The notes beneath the pieces were generated by a model. It did not search any database, was not told the DNA's origin, and worked only from the letters and a program-made list of their open reading frames with translations. This document shows positions 9,198 through 19,981 of a DNA stretch of 52,625 nt, piece after piece. Position 1 is the stretch's first letter. Every line of letters begins with the position of its first letter. The translations under genes were made by a program, and so were the position numbers. Source of the stretch: Halobacterium hubeiense (lineage in GTDB: Archaea; Halobacteriota; Halobacteria; Halobacteriales; Halobacteriaceae); contig NZ_LN831304.1 in the NCBI RefSeq assembly GCF_001488575.1, forward strand, positions 1-52,625, written 5' to 3'.

Positions 9198-9473
9198 ATG
9201 GAACACACGTTATTCGTCATCGGCAAGCTGTTCACGACCGCGCTGGCGCTGGTAATCGCGTACCAAGCCTATCGTGGGTACCAGCGGCATCACACGCAGT
9301 TGCTCCTGTACGTCGCCGCCGGCTTCGCGCTGGTCGGGTTGGGCGGCCTTCTCGAAGGCGTCCTCTTCGAACTCCTCCAGGTGTCGATCTTCGAAGCAGG
9401 ATTCGTCGCAGCAGTTGTCACCGCAGCCGGGATGCTGTCAATTCTCTACGCCCTCTATGCCCCGAACCCCTGA
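9198..9473 (+). CDS. Small three-helix membrane protein
   Basis: A 91-aa protein with three transmembrane segments (about 5-22, 32-55, 65-87). It starts three nt after the regulator stop codon, so the two genes form a tight operon. Small membrane proteins paired with a winged-helix regulator are common in haloarchaea; this one may be a membrane sensor or partner. No function is assigned. Confidence 0.75.
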   Translation: MEHTLFVIGKLFTTALALVIAYQAYRGYQRHHTQLLLYVAAGFALVGLGGLLEGVLFELLQVSIFEAGFVAAVVTAAGMLSILYALYAPNP

Positions 9474-9582
9474 GTATTCGGGACATTCATTCGAGAAGCG
9501 TCCTCTGGGCGTCGTTCCTTATTCGAAGTCGCTATTGTTCGGATTCCCTTATTCTCGCTAGTGTAGGGTCGCAGCGGGAATT

Positions 9583-10005
9583 ATGTCCGCACCAGTCGTA
9601 CAATATCGTATGATTCGAACACTCGTGGGTGTCCTCGGCGCTATCTCAGCACTGTTCCCGGACAAGATCGTCGGGCTCTTCGAGAAACTCGCGATTGCGA
9701 ACCCAAGTGAGGGAACTGTGAGAGAGTGGGTCCGTCCAGCTATCCGGTCGGAGGGCGTTCTGATAGCTGCGATTTCCCTCCGTAACGGGCGAGCATACGC
9801 GTGGCTGATGAATCTTACCGGCCTGTTCGGCGCGATCGTCCTCCTGTTTCCCGATCTGTATCGGAGATTTGCCACCGCGTTCCTGTACGAGCGTCCGGAG
9901 TCGATAGAATGGAATGAGCGATTCCGCTCGGGTATTCGGGCTATCGGCGCACTATATGTCTTTTTAGCAGCGAAGACGTACAGGGAGCGCCACAACGAGA
10001 CCTGA
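9583..10005 (+). CDS. Hypothetical membrane-associated protein
   Basis: A 140-aa protein with hydrophobic stretches near 10-27, 55-65, 75-92 and 118-130 and many Arg residues between them. I do not recognise the family. An in-frame ATG at 9610 (MIRTLVGVLG) is a plausible alternative start, because the first hydrophobic helix begins there. It lies 109 nt after the membrane-protein gene and may be transcribed with it. Confidence 0.55.
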   Translation: MSAPVVQYRMIRTLVGVLGAISALFPDKIVGLFEKLAIANPSEGTVREWVRPAIRSEGVLIAAISLRNGRAYAWLMNLTGLFGAIVLLFPDLYRRFATAFLYERPESIEWNERFRSGIRAIGALYVFLAAKTYRERHNET

Positions 10006-10151
10006 ATCTTCCCGCCATCGACAGCTGGTGAATCTGTGATTTGGTTCGTTGCGCCCGCAGGTGTTACTTGGATTCTAAAGTTTGACCCCCAAGAGACCAG
10101 TATGATCGAAGAGGGAATCCGCTAAAGAGAGGGAGACGTATGTACCTCTGT

Positions 10152-10349
10152 ATGACGACAACCATCACCGTGGAAGGAATGTCGTGCGGTCACTGTGAGC
10201 AGACGGTCGAAGAGGCCCTTGAAGAGGTCTCTGGCGTGACTTCCGTGACCGTCGACAGGGAAAGCGAACAGGCAAGTGTCGAGGGTGAGGCAGAGGTCAC
10301 GGCCCTTGTGGAGGCCGTCGAAGGCGCAGGGTACACCGCTCACGCCTGA
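10152..10349 (+). CDS. CopZ-like heavy-metal-associated (HMA) chaperone
   Basis: A 65-aa stand-alone HMA domain (PF00403). From the ATG at 10152 it reads TTTITVEGMSCGHCEQTV, with the GMxCxxC metal site at about 9-14, and has the usual beta-alpha-beta-beta-alpha-beta length. It would carry Cu(I) in the cytoplasm to a copper ATPase. An upstream in-frame ATG at 10140 adds MYLC, but the family normally begins just before the first strand. It lies 144 nt before the CopB-type ATPase on the same strand, the expected context for a copper chaperone. Confidence 0.92.
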   Translation: MTTTITVEGMSCGHCEQTVEEALEEVSGVTSVTVDRESEQASVEGEAEVTALVEAVEGAGYTAHA

Positions 10350-10493
10350 GTAGGAATTAGCGGATAGCACGGACCGCTTCGAGACGACGGTCTACAGTTG
10401 TCTTTGGAGTTTGCCTACGATGGTCCTGCTGTACGGTTTCAGGGGCGAAGATTCAGGAAGCCAGCGAATCCACCTCTACAGAGAACATGATCT

Positions 10494-12776
<2,283 letters not shown>

Positions 12777-12962
12777 AACGCTCCCGATCGCTTCGGAGCT
12801 TCTTTCAATTGAGTTCGGTTGATGGACAGCAAATGGCGACACTGCGTGATTTCGGTGGGTATCGCTATGCAGTCACCGATTCCACAGTTTTCTCGAGGGG
12901 TACGTAGTTTGGTATACACAGACGCTTCCTCTGATGGGCTACATTGTTGCACCAGCACTAGG

Positions 12963-12968
12963 TTTATA
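12963..12968 (+). promoter_or_regulatory. TATA-like box of the 34-codon ORF
   Basis: TTTATA lies 25 nt before the ATG at 12993. This spacing places transcription start at or next to the start codon, typical of leaderless haloarchaeal genes. It is the main evidence that the small ORF is expressed. Confidence 0.45.
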
Positions 12969-12992
12969 CCGTTAGACGGACTTCATTCCGAT

Positions 12993-13097
12993 ATGAGCCT
13001 CGAAGAAACGGTTGACTACCTCGCCGAGGAACTCGACCTCGAGCGAAGTGAACACGTCCGTGAGGTTGGTCAGTCGGTCGCCGAGCTTCGCGACTGA
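12993..13097 (+). CDS. 34-residue acidic protein, convergent with Fic/Doc-like gene
   Basis: A short ORF reading MSLEETVDYLAEELDLERS, continuing as an acidic, mostly helical peptide to AELRD. It has a well-placed TATA-like box, and its stop codon directly abuts the stop codon of the opposite-strand Fic/Doc-like gene with no base between. It may be a small antitoxin-like partner or an unrelated short protein. Homology was not recognised and protein-level support is weak. Confidence 0.45.
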   Translation: MSLEETVDYLAEELDLERSEHVREVGQSVAELRD

Positions 13098-13985
13098 TCA
13101 GAACATTTCTCTGAAGTCTCGTTCGACCAGTCCGTTCTCCAGATACGTGATGAACTCTTGTTTCGTTGGTCCTTGACGGTCAAGTAGATCGTCCCGTCCT
13201 GCTCGTTCGAGAACTGCCTGCGCGAAGTCCGTACAGTGGGATTCGTGCTGCCCAGCATACTCTGAGAGGGCTTCTCGCCAGTGCATATCCAGCTCGAACT
13301 CGGCTAATCGGATTTGGATCCCATCTTTCCGTTCGACGAGGTCGACGTCCAGCTCTTCGAGTTGCTTGAAACGGAGGTTGTTCCGGCGGACAGTAATGAG
13401 CCGTTTGGAATCGACGATATAGGGATCGACCCACTCTCGCCAGGAATCGTCGTCGACGTGTGTTCGTGGCATCTCAAAATCCGGGTCCACACCCTCAATA
13501 CAGAACTGCAGCATCGCGATGCCAGTTCGATGATTCGCATTCGGGAGGGAATGTCGGAGAATCAAATTCGACATCACCTCTCCAGCGACGGTCGGAAGTG
13601 GTGCTCCCCAGGAGACGTGATCGAGTGCCTGCTGGATCTTTTGCGGTTCGAACTCCTTGTAGAGCCGGAACTCATCCTCATCTCGAACATCGACCGCGGC
13701 TTCGAGCAACTCTACTAATCGGAATGCGACAACCTGCCCAGCACGGGGGAGGTCACGAATACGGTCGCTCAGCCATTCCTGATCGAAGTCGACCTCTCGG
13801 GCTGATTCGATCTCTGAATCGCCTTCGTAGAGCACATAGACCGGTGTTTCAAAGGGGTACCCGATGAGCTTTGTCGACTCGTCGGATTGCTCTCGCTGAG
13901 ACAGGATCTCTGCCACCGATGCCGAGCTATATTTGAGTGAGAAATTCTCGGCCTGTGGGTGGTGATAGAAGACGAGCCGAGCCAT
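13098..13985 (-). CDS. Fic/Doc-like protein
   Basis: A 295-aa acidic protein whose middle carries HSLPNANHRT at 145-154. This aligns position by position with the Doc/Fic active loop HxFxxANKRT: catalytic His145, Ala-Asn150-151 and Arg153, with Phe replaced by Leu and the acidic residue by Asn149. Doc phosphorylates and Fic proteins usually AMPylate targets. The weakened motif leaves activity uncertain, and the surrounding domains (1-110 and 170-295) are unfamiliar. There is no Phd-like antitoxin upstream; the nearest partner candidate is the convergent 34-aa ORF. The fold call is mine from one motif. Confidence 0.6.
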   Translation of the reverse strand: MARLVFYHHPQAENFSLKYSSASVAEILSQREQSDESTKLIGYPFETPVYVLYEGDSEIESAREVDFDQEWLSDRIRDLPRAGQVVAFRLVELLEAAVDVRDEDEFRLYKEFEPQKIQQALDHVSWGAPLPTVAGEVMSNLILRHSLPNANHRTGIAMLQFCIEGVDPDFEMPRTHVDDDSWREWVDPYIVDSKRLITVRRNNLRFKQLEELDVDLVERKDGIQIRLAEFELDMHWREALSEYAGQHESHCTDFAQAVLERAGRDDLLDRQGPTKQEFITYLENGLVERDFREMF

Positions 13986-14038
13986 CTTACTGTGGATTCG
14001 TGGGAAGTGGGTAAAGCAGTCCCGCTTTTATAATGATT

Positions 14039-14335
14039 CTACGACGGAGTGGGTGCGTTCACGTCTTCTAAATACTGACTTTCCCACTCACGTCGCGCCT
14101 CGATTTCCCGCAATCCGCGTTGCGTGACTGTGTACACGTTCGTCCGCTTGTCGAGTTCGCCCTTCTCCAGCAGTCCTTTGTTGACGAGATCGTCGAGATT
14201 CGGATAGAGGCGGCCATGATTGATCTCCTGCTCGTAATAGTCGTCGAGTTCGTCCTTGATTGCGAGCCCATGTGGTTCCTCGAGACCGGTGGTTACGTAC
14301 AAGATATCCCGCTGGAACCCAGTTAGATCGTGCAT
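14039..14335 (-). CDS. PadR-family transcriptional regulator
   Basis: A 98-aa winged-helix protein. Residues 1-80 match the PadR pattern: LTGFQRDILYVT, then GLAIKDELDDYYEQEINHGRLYPNLDDLVNKGLLEK split over helix-turn-helix and recognition helix, then a wing ending YTVTQRGLREIEAR. Haloarchaea carry many such short PadR proteins; ligand and targets are unknown. It is divergent from the DUF1931 histone gene, with a 134-nt shared upstream region. Confidence 0.9.
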   Translation of the reverse strand: MHDLTGFQRDILYVTTGLEEPHGLAIKDELDDYYEQEINHGRLYPNLDDLVNKGLLEKGELDKRTNVYTVTQRGLREIEARREWESQYLEDVNAPTPS

Positions 14336-14436
14336 CTGCCTGTTCCCTATTTTTGAGGGGTGGCATATGTTCTCTCTGGTACTCAGAGGCGAATTCGGCG
14401 GGACTGGTCAGGAAGACTACGTGAGAACTTCGAACC

Positions 14437-14443
14437 TTTATAT
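14437..14443 (+). promoter_or_regulatory. TATA box of the histone-like gene
   Basis: TTTATAT ends 27 nt before ATG 14470, the spacing expected for a leaderless transcript. It supports the short downstream gene and its chosen start. Confidence 0.6.
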
Positions 14444-14469
14444 GGTGGACAAGAGAAGTCCGCGATGGA

Positions 14470-14637
14470 ATGTCTGACCTAATCGTCAAAGCAGCCGTGA
14501 AGGACGCACTTTCGGACCACAACGTCTCGGCAGATTTCTACGACGCCCTCAACGAAGAGGTCGCCGAACTGCTCGACGACGCCGCAGAGCGTGCCGAGGC
14601 CAACGACCGGAAGACGGTCCAGCCCCGCGACCTGTAG
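14470..14637 (+). CDS. DUF1931-type single-histone-fold protein
   Basis: A 55-aa protein beginning MSDLIVKAAVKDALSDHNVS and ending NDRKTVQPRDL. The sequence follows the haloarchaeal DUF1931/CBF-NFY-like histone family: a short helix, a long central helix (FYDALNEEVAELLDDAAERA) and the last strand RKTVQ. Such proteins have a histone fold and may bind DNA or act as small regulators. It has its own TATA box and is divergent from the PadR gene. It lies 74 nt before xseA. Confidence 0.85.
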   Translation: MSDLIVKAAVKDALSDHNVSADFYDALNEEVAELLDDAAERAEANDRKTVQPRDL

Positions 14638-14711
14638 GCCTGCGTAACGCAGCCCATCCGGCACTCGAACGTAGCTTTTTGAGGTTACTGTTCAGAAGTT
14701 AGGCAACGGAG

Positions 14712-15764
14712 ATGGCGGACGCACCGGATACCGAACGGCAGGCGGTCGAACCCGATGCGAGAGAGGTCCTTAGCGTGTCCCAGCTGAACGACCGGATCGC
14801 GTCGGTCGTCCAGGACACGCCTGCCCTCAACGGCGTCCGCTGTATCGGGGAGGTCACCGACCTCCACCAGAACAGCACGGCGCTCTACTTCACGCTCACC
14901 GACGGCGAGGCCGAGCTCCCCTGTATGATCTGGGCGAACCGCTACCGGGAGATGGACGCCGACCTCGAGGACGGGACCGAAGTCATCCTCGAGGGCGATA
15001 TCGATTACTGGGGGGAAGGTGGGAAAATCGACCTCAAACCGTGGGAGGTGATCGTCGTTGGCGACGGCGACCAGGCGGCTGCCGTCGAGCGACTGCGAAG
15101 CGAACTCGAAGAGCGTGGCTGGTTCGAGGACGAACAGAAACAGCAACCGCCGGCGTTCCCGGAGCGGGTCGGTGTCGTCACGTCCCTTCAAGGAGACGCC
15201 CGGTACGACATCCAAAACGCGATCCACGGACAGGACCCCACCGTCGACATCCTGGTGAAGGACGCAACCGTCCAGGGGTCGAACGCGCCGACGTCCATCG
15301 CGAACGGCATCCACCATCTCGACCGCTCGGAGGACGTCGACGCCATCATCGTCAGTCGGGGCGGTGGGAGCGATTCGAACCTCCAAGCCTTCAACACCGA
15401 GCGGGTCGCGGAGGCGATCTTCACCGCGAATACCCCGGTTGTCACCGCGATTGGCCACACCGATGACCGACTCATCGCGGATCAGGTGGCGGACGTCGCG
15501 ACGATCACGCCGACCGCCGCCGGTGAGTATATCGTGAACTCCCGCCAAGAGTTCCTTGCGAGTGAGATCGAGCCGCTGGAGCAACAGCTTGACGCCGCGT
15601 ACGAGACCTTCCAGCAGGACCACGAACACGAACAGGAGCTCGCCGAAGCAGTCGATGAAGCGACCGCACCCGAGGGCCTCCCACCGATTTACTACAAGGT
15701 CGCCATCGCTGTACTGCTGTTGCTGTTACTGGTCATCACTGGGCTTTGGCTGGGGGTGATCTAA
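14712..15764 (+). CDS. xseA: Exonuclease VII large subunit, with C-terminal membrane anchor
   Basis: The catalytic subunit of exonuclease VII, which degrades single-stranded DNA from both ends. Residues 20-115 are an OB fold (IGEVTDLHQNSTALYFTLTD). The nuclease domain shows RVGVVTSLQGDARYDI near 155, the signature VSRGGGSDSNLQAFN near 214-228 and VVTAIGHTDDRLIADQVAD near 240-260. At 350 aa it is about 100 residues shorter than E. coli XseA, and the long C-terminal helical region is replaced by a single hydrophobic helix at about 326-349 (VAIAVLLLLLLVITGLWLGV). That tail implies attachment to the membrane. xseB follows two nt later. Confidence 0.92.
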   Translation: MADAPDTERQAVEPDAREVLSVSQLNDRIASVVQDTPALNGVRCIGEVTDLHQNSTALYFTLTDGEAELPCMIWANRYREMDADLEDGTEVILEGDIDYWGEGGKIDLKPWEVIVVGDGDQAAAVERLRSELEERGWFEDEQKQQPPAFPERVGVVTSLQGDARYDIQNAIHGQDPTVDILVKDATVQGSNAPTSIANGIHHLDRSEDVDAIIVSRGGGSDSNLQAFNTERVAEAIFTANTPVVTAIGHTDDRLIADQVADVATITPTAAGEYIVNSRQEFLASEIEPLEQQLDAAYETFQQDHEHEQELAEAVDEATAPEGLPPIYYKVAIAVLLLLLLVITGLWLGVI

Positions 15765-15766
15765 CC

Positions 15767-15949
15767 GTGGCAAAAGACGCCGAAATCCACGATCGGGTGA
15801 GTCGCGTCGAGGAAATTATTGAGCAGCTCGACGCGGACGAGTGCGACCTCGATGAAGGTACTGCACTCCACGAGGAAGGGGAGGAACTCCTGGCCGAGGT
15901 GCGAGAGATCCTCGACGAGGGGAGCGGCGAAGTTGTGGAGCTCGAGTAA
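15767..15949 (+). CDS. xseB: Exonuclease VII small subunit
   Basis: A 60-aa acidic protein: IHDRVSRVEEIIEQLDADE, then LDEGTALHEEGEELLAEVREIL. This is the two-helix XseB pattern (VEELEEIVxxLExGexxLEExLxLYEEG). I choose GTG 15767, two nt after the xseA stop; an in-frame ATG at 15746 would overlap xseA and add a non-conserved MAGGDLT. XseB binds the helical part of XseA and is needed for the active complex. Confidence 0.88.
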   Translation: MAKDAEIHDRVSRVEEIIEQLDADECDLDEGTALHEEGEELLAEVREILDEGSGEVVELE

Positions 15950-15967
15950 GCGAGCTGATTCTCAGCT

Positions 15968-16010
15968 TTAACCAACAGACTCCCCACCGCACTCGGCATG
16001 TGTTGGTTAA
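15968..16010. repeat. Dyad TTAACCAACA / TGTTGGTTAA, copy 1
   Basis: TTAACCAACA at 15968-15977 and its exact inverse TGTTGGTTAA at 16001-16010 are separated by 23 nt. The dyad starts 19 nt after the xseB stop and is followed by a T-run (TACTTTTTCT). The same arms recur at 34590-34631. It may be a terminator for xseAB, an operator before the conjugation operon, or a recombination or replication site; sequence alone does not decide. Confidence 0.6.
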
Positions 16011-16158
16011 TACTTTTTCTACGAGGGCAACAAGTAATTTGGTTATAATTTACTCAACAAATTTGCAGTTATTGGTGGCCAGAAAGCATTTAGGCATCAT
16101 CCAGCTACCGCGCCAATATGTACCGGGACTCAGCCGGTGCATACCCATACCCGCATGT

Positions 16159-16437
16159 ATGATTACGAGGTCAGTCACCATCGAAGACATCGATGACCTG
16201 TACCTGATGTGGAACGACCACATCAACGCCTCCGCCCTCTATCGCCGCGCCCTCCGCGAGGAAATGGAAGTCCGCGGTGTTGACCCCGATGAACTCCGCG
16301 ACCTCCTCGAACGGGCCCGCGAACAAGGCTACACACTCGAAGAGATCGCAGAGGACACCAACCGCTTCGACGACCTCCAGTCTCTCGTCGAAGAGCAGCA
16401 GAACCAGCCCACGGCTGGAGACGCCACTGACGACTAA
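16159..16437 (+). CDS. Small RHH-like protein at the head of the conjugation operon
   Basis: A 92-aa protein. The first 36 residues (TRSVTIEDIDDLYLMW, then INASALYRRALREEM) fit a ribbon-helix-helix pattern: one strand and two helices. The rest is acidic and helical. ATG 16159 is chosen because the upstream in-frame codons lie in a non-coding AT-rich leader. It lies six nt before the pilin-like gene, so it heads the conjugation operon and could be its DNA-binding regulator or a relaxosome accessory factor. The fold is inferred. Confidence 0.65.
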   Translation: MITRSVTIEDIDDLYLMWNDHINASALYRRALREEMEVRGVDPDELRDLLERAREQGYTLEEIAEDTNRFDDLQSLVEEQQNQPTAGDATDD

Positions 16438-16443
16438 CCCGCT

Positions 16444-16863
16444 ATGTCACAGGATCAGACTCCCTCCGACCCTGAGCGTAGCGTCGAAAACCAGTCACCG
16501 CTGACCGGGAAGATCCCTCGACAGGCAGCGCTCACCGTCGTCCTCCTGAGCCTGTTCGCTGTCCAGCCGGTCGCCGCCCAGAGTAACGCCGTCTGTAGCG
16601 CAGACAACCTCCCGAGTATGATTGAGGGGTTCTTCCAGCTGACCACCGCGCTGGGGATCGTCGGCCTCGCCATCGTCTGGCAGGCTGACTCCCTCATCGA
16701 GATGTTTACCCTCAATCCCGAGCAGAAGAAGGGCCTCAAGCGCCACAAGCGGTCGGCGATGAAGTCCGCGGTCGTCCTCGTCGTGCTCGGCCCGCTCTAT
16801 ACGGTTGCCGGGTCGATGATGGGCCTCCCGCTGGCGCAGTGCGTCGACCTCGTCCCCTGGTAA
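16444..16863 (+). CDS. Pilin-like small membrane protein (VirB2/TrbC-like)
   Basis: A 139-aa protein with an N-terminal signal-like helix (about 27-45, ending PVAAQSNA, a plausible cleavage site) and two more hydrophobic segments (about 60-80 and 100-122) separated by a Lys/Arg-rich loop (KKGLKRHKRS). Size, processing site and position before the VirB6- and VirB4-like genes suit a VirB2/TrbC-type pilin. Two cysteines (about 51 and 134) could form a disulfide. The role is inferred from context. Confidence 0.55.
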   Translation: MSQDQTPSDPERSVENQSPLTGKIPRQAALTVVLLSLFAVQPVAAQSNAVCSADNLPSMIEGFFQLTTALGIVGLAIVWQADSLIEMFTLNPEQKKGLKRHKRSAMKSAVVLVVLGPLYTVAGSMMGLPLAQCVDLVPW

Positions 16864-16891
16864 CCACTCCGCAGTCCCCGTTGCGAGCCCT

Positions 16892-18625
16892 ATGAACCAT
16901 CGAGAGCTCTCCGTGCTCATGGCCGGCTTGCTCGCGACGAGCCTAGTCACGGGTATCGTCGCCGCTGACCCGCCACGACCAGGTACGGAGGGGAACGGGC
17001 TCACGGAAAACGAGTCGGCAACGCTGTGGTCACGTGATGCGGACAGCTACATCACGCAAGAGGAGTACCGCCAGCGCTACGGCGAGGACCGCTCCGCTGT
17101 CCATCAAGTCGCGAACGGGACGGACATTACGTTCAAACGGCCGCCCACGACCGCGGCGACGTGGACGCGGAACGACTTTGAGGACCTCAACGCCGGCGGC
17201 CCAGATACGTCCGTGCATCCGCCGCACGCGGACCTCGAGGACGGCGTCTTCATCGAAGATGCTCACGCAACGATCTTCGCGGTCCAGCCCTCTACTCGTG
17301 GCCACCTCGAGTCCGGTGAAACCCCACTCTACATCGCGCCGAATGGGACGATGCGCGGGTTCGTTGATTACCGCGTTCGCGTACCCAACGGGAGCTCCTC
17401 CGGCAACACGACTATCTCGTGGTCGCTCACGGAGCACGAGATCGAAGCAGTCCGGGTGAAGACGGACGGCGAGACCATCGCCGAGCGTGACGGGGCCCAT
17501 ACGCCTGCCCTCGACTACCAGATCGAGGACGACTGGAGTGCAAATCTCACGCTGGAAGCGGAGATTAGCGTCCGGCTGAAGAAAACCGTCAGAACCGACC
17601 TGGGTGACCGAACGGACGTCGACGTTACCTATCGGACGGAATCACGCAACGTCTCCGATTCGATCGCCGTCGAGATTTACGACCTCTCGGCGTACCCCTA
17701 CTACGCCGAGTATCCGAACGGCGATGCCGGCGTGGCCATCTTCCAGTCGCGGCCGTGGCAGGGGTACACGCTCACGGAGGACGGTGAGGCACGGGTCCGT
17801 GGCATCTGGCGGTTCTACACCGCTCGGAACACCAACTGGGACACGCTCGTTCGGTCGAATCGGACTGCTAGTGCGACCGTTCAGTCGGACGCGATTCCGG
17901 TGTACGTCCACGCCTACCCTTCGCGGATCGGGCCGCGTGCCGAGCCGGTTCGAGACGGGCCGGAACTCATCGAGACCTGGGGGACTGACCGCCCGTCGCC
18001 AGTCGGCACCATCGGTGAGAACATCGATATCGACATCGTCAACCAGTCGTACACGACGACGTACGGCGTCGCCGTTCGAGCCGAGAACGTCGATCGAGAG
18101 GCGCTGCACGTTGCGGGCATCGTCCGGGGCGTGAATGCGTCAATCGTCGAGCCGGATGCCGGCTCCGAGCGACAACTCCGCCGCAGTAATCTCACTGTCG
18201 AGGTCATCCAACAGAATCAGTCCCAAGCGACGCTCAGGGTCGAACTGCGGGACAATCAAACTGGTGCGCCGATCGGGCTCGACGATAGCCGTCAGTATCC
18301 AATCGGCGGCACCACCCGGAACGGGTACATCACGGTCGCGGATCAGCGCATCGAGACCAACGCCTCGGGGGTGGCGATCGTGACCATCGACGAACCGGGC
18401 ATCTACACGGCTCGGTACCACCCTGGCTCGTGGCTCGGGCACGACCCGGCGTACGTGAGTGATACCGCGACGGCCCGCTGGCATCCACTCGGGACGATCG
18501 ACGGCTGGTTTGCACTGGTGTTCGAGGTCGGCTGGCAGCTTCTGCCGTTCTTCGTGATGTTCTACGCTGGCAAGCGCCTCCTCCGGATGCTCGGCCCAGA
18601 AGATATCTTCGGACAAAACCCGTGA
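16892..18625 (+). CDS. Secreted, membrane-anchored surface protein of the conjugation operon
   Basis: A 577-aa exported protein: signal peptide at about 8-25 (VLMAGLLATSLVTGIVAAD), a long beta-rich extracellular part with many Asn-x-Ser/Thr sequons (archaeal N-glycosylation sites), and a transmembrane helix near 540-565 followed by a short basic tail. The extracellular part includes Ig-like repeats near the end (ASGVAIVTIDEPGIYTARY). I do not recognise a named family. Its place in the operon suggests contact with partner cells or a scaffold for the conjugation pore. Its stop codon is followed almost directly by the inserted TnpB element. Confidence 0.7.
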   Translation: MNHRELSVLMAGLLATSLVTGIVAADPPRPGTEGNGLTENESATLWSRDADSYITQEEYRQRYGEDRSAVHQVANGTDITFKRPPTTAATWTRNDFEDLNAGGPDTSVHPPHADLEDGVFIEDAHATIFAVQPSTRGHLESGETPLYIAPNGTMRGFVDYRVRVPNGSSSGNTTISWSLTEHEIEAVRVKTDGETIAERDGAHTPALDYQIEDDWSANLTLEAEISVRLKKTVRTDLGDRTDVDVTYRTESRNVSDSIAVEIYDLSAYPYYAEYPNGDAGVAIFQSRPWQGYTLTEDGEARVRGIWRFYTARNTNWDTLVRSNRTASATVQSDAIPVYVHAYPSRIGPRAEPVRDGPELIETWGTDRPSPVGTIGENIDIDIVNQSYTTTYGVAVRAENVDREALHVAGIVRGVNASIVEPDAGSERQLRRSNLTVEVIQQNQSQATLRVELRDNQTGAPIGLDDSRQYPIGGTTRNGYITVADQRIETNASGVAIVTIDEPGIYTARYHPGSWLGHDPAYVSDTATARWHPLGTIDGWFALVFEVGWQLLPFFVMFYAGKRLLRMLGPEDIFGQNP

Positions 18626-18760
18626 CATCCTCATCCACCATGAACGGTAGAGTCCCCTACAAAGGAAGTCTCGCGGAGCGAGGAGGTTTCGGAACTGTAC
18701 GCCGAGAGAGTCATCTGTCGGGGTCTCCGACTCGTCTCTCGGTGTCCCGTGGTGCTGTCA
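18620..18760 (-). ncRNA. Candidate omega/reRNA overlapping the tnpB 3' end
   Basis: In TnpB elements the guide RNA overlaps the 3' end of tnpB and runs into the element end; haloarchaeal sense-overlapping transcripts of this kind are known. Here the last 40 codons of tnpB are non-conserved and include a CTCGC/GCGAG hairpin (18670-18682). The exact ends are a guess from the family, not from sequence. Confidence 0.35.
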
Positions 18761-19923
18761 CAGGCACTCCCGTCCCGTGGCGAGTCATCGCCCGCCGGTT
18801 TCAACGGCAGGCTCTCTCCCCACGGGTCGAGACGGTTAGCGATGTTAACCGCCGCGTTCAGATCTGCCTGATACGTCGTCACCCAACAGCTGTCGTTGGT
18901 ACAACGAAACTCCGCCTGACCCGAGCGCGATCCGATGTGGGAGCACGCATGGCACGTCTGCGACGTGTATGCCGGATTGACGTACTCGACAGGGATGCCA
19001 GCATCGAGGGCTTTGTCCTCGATACGGTCCTGCAATCGGGCGAACGCCCATGTGTGAAGACGACGGTTCATCCACTTTCCGCAGTCCAGCGACTCACGGA
19101 TATACGACAGATCTTCGAGGACAATTACTGGCTTCTCAAACTGCCCGGCGTACTCGACGGCCTCTCGGCTCGCCTTCTCGACAATATCCGTGAGTGCGTT
19201 CTGGTGGTAGTTGGAACGCTCGTCAATCCGCCAATCGGCGGCGTTTCGCTCTCGAAGACGACGGAGCGTCGTGAACATCTCTTTCCGAAGATATCGCGCG
19301 TGTCCACCGTCAATGAACAGTGGGTCTTGTGGAGCACCGCGCTCGACGGCACAGCCGACGAGCAACGCCGACTCACCCACATCGAAGCCGATCGGTGTAG
19401 GCTCTTCAGGCGGTTCTTGCTCCGGTACACTGTATTCGACGGTGACGTTCAATGTCCACGACGTTCGGGTTTGGCGCAATCGGAACTGGCCTACAGACAC
19501 GTCACCATCGTAGAGGCGATCCCACAACTCCCGCTGATCGGGATTGATGCGAAGCGGTATCCAAAACGAGGTCCCGCGCCCAGCTTGTGGAACGCGCCAG
19601 CAGAACTCGTGGGTCCGATCGGGCGAGTGATCCAATTCCCAACCCCGGTTCGTGAACCGGACTGGGTGATCGTCAGTCAATTCCTTGGCGTTGTACGTAT
19701 TGTAGAGTTGCGGGACGTAGGACTTGAGCGCGTCCTTAGCGTAGGACGTGAGGTTGTCGTCCGTGACGATGTTGTTGACTGCCGAGCGCGTCTCCGCACC
19801 ACTATTGAACGCGTCCGAAAGGGCACGGCGATACGTGGCCACGGTTCGCTGAAGGCGTCGCTCTTTGTGTGTCGTTGGAGGTACGAGCGTTGCCTGAAGC
19901 GTTTTCGTGACCGTGGTACCCAC
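18631..19923 (-). CDS. tnpB: TnpB, RNA-guided DNA endonuclease (catalytic site intact)
   Basis: A 430-aa TnpB. RuvC motifs are complete: Asp in GFDVGESAL near 179, Glu in IVLEDLSYIRE near 276, Asp in YQADLNAAVNI near 357. The zinc finger is present (CHAC ... CTNDSC, about 330-350). The C-terminal 60 residues are poorly conserved and probably reflect overlap with the guide RNA. TnpB cuts DNA chosen by its omega RNA and helps keep the element at its donor site. It is transcribed opposite to the conjugation operon. Confidence 0.9.
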   Translation of the reverse strand: MGTTVTKTLQATLVPPTTHKERRLQRTVATYRRALSDAFNSGAETRSAVNNIVTDDNLTSYAKDALKSYVPQLYNTYNAKELTDDHPVRFTNRGWELDHSPDRTHEFCWRVPQAGRGTSFWIPLRINPDQRELWDRLYDGDVSVGQFRLRQTRTSWTLNVTVEYSVPEQEPPEEPTPIGFDVGESALLVGCAVERGAPQDPLFIDGGHARYLRKEMFTTLRRLRERNAADWRIDERSNYHQNALTDIVEKASREAVEYAGQFEKPVIVLEDLSYIRESLDCGKWMNRRLHTWAFARLQDRIEDKALDAGIPVEYVNPAYTSQTCHACSHIGSRSGQAEFRCTNDSCWVTTYQADLNAAVNIANRLDPWGESLPLKPAGDDSPRDGSACDSTTGHRETSRRPRQMTLSAYSSETSSLRETSFVGDSTVHGG

Positions 19924-19981
19924 ACTAATGTTAACGAAGGGATGATAGTTAAGGATAATGAATTACTAAGTTCCAGAGTAG

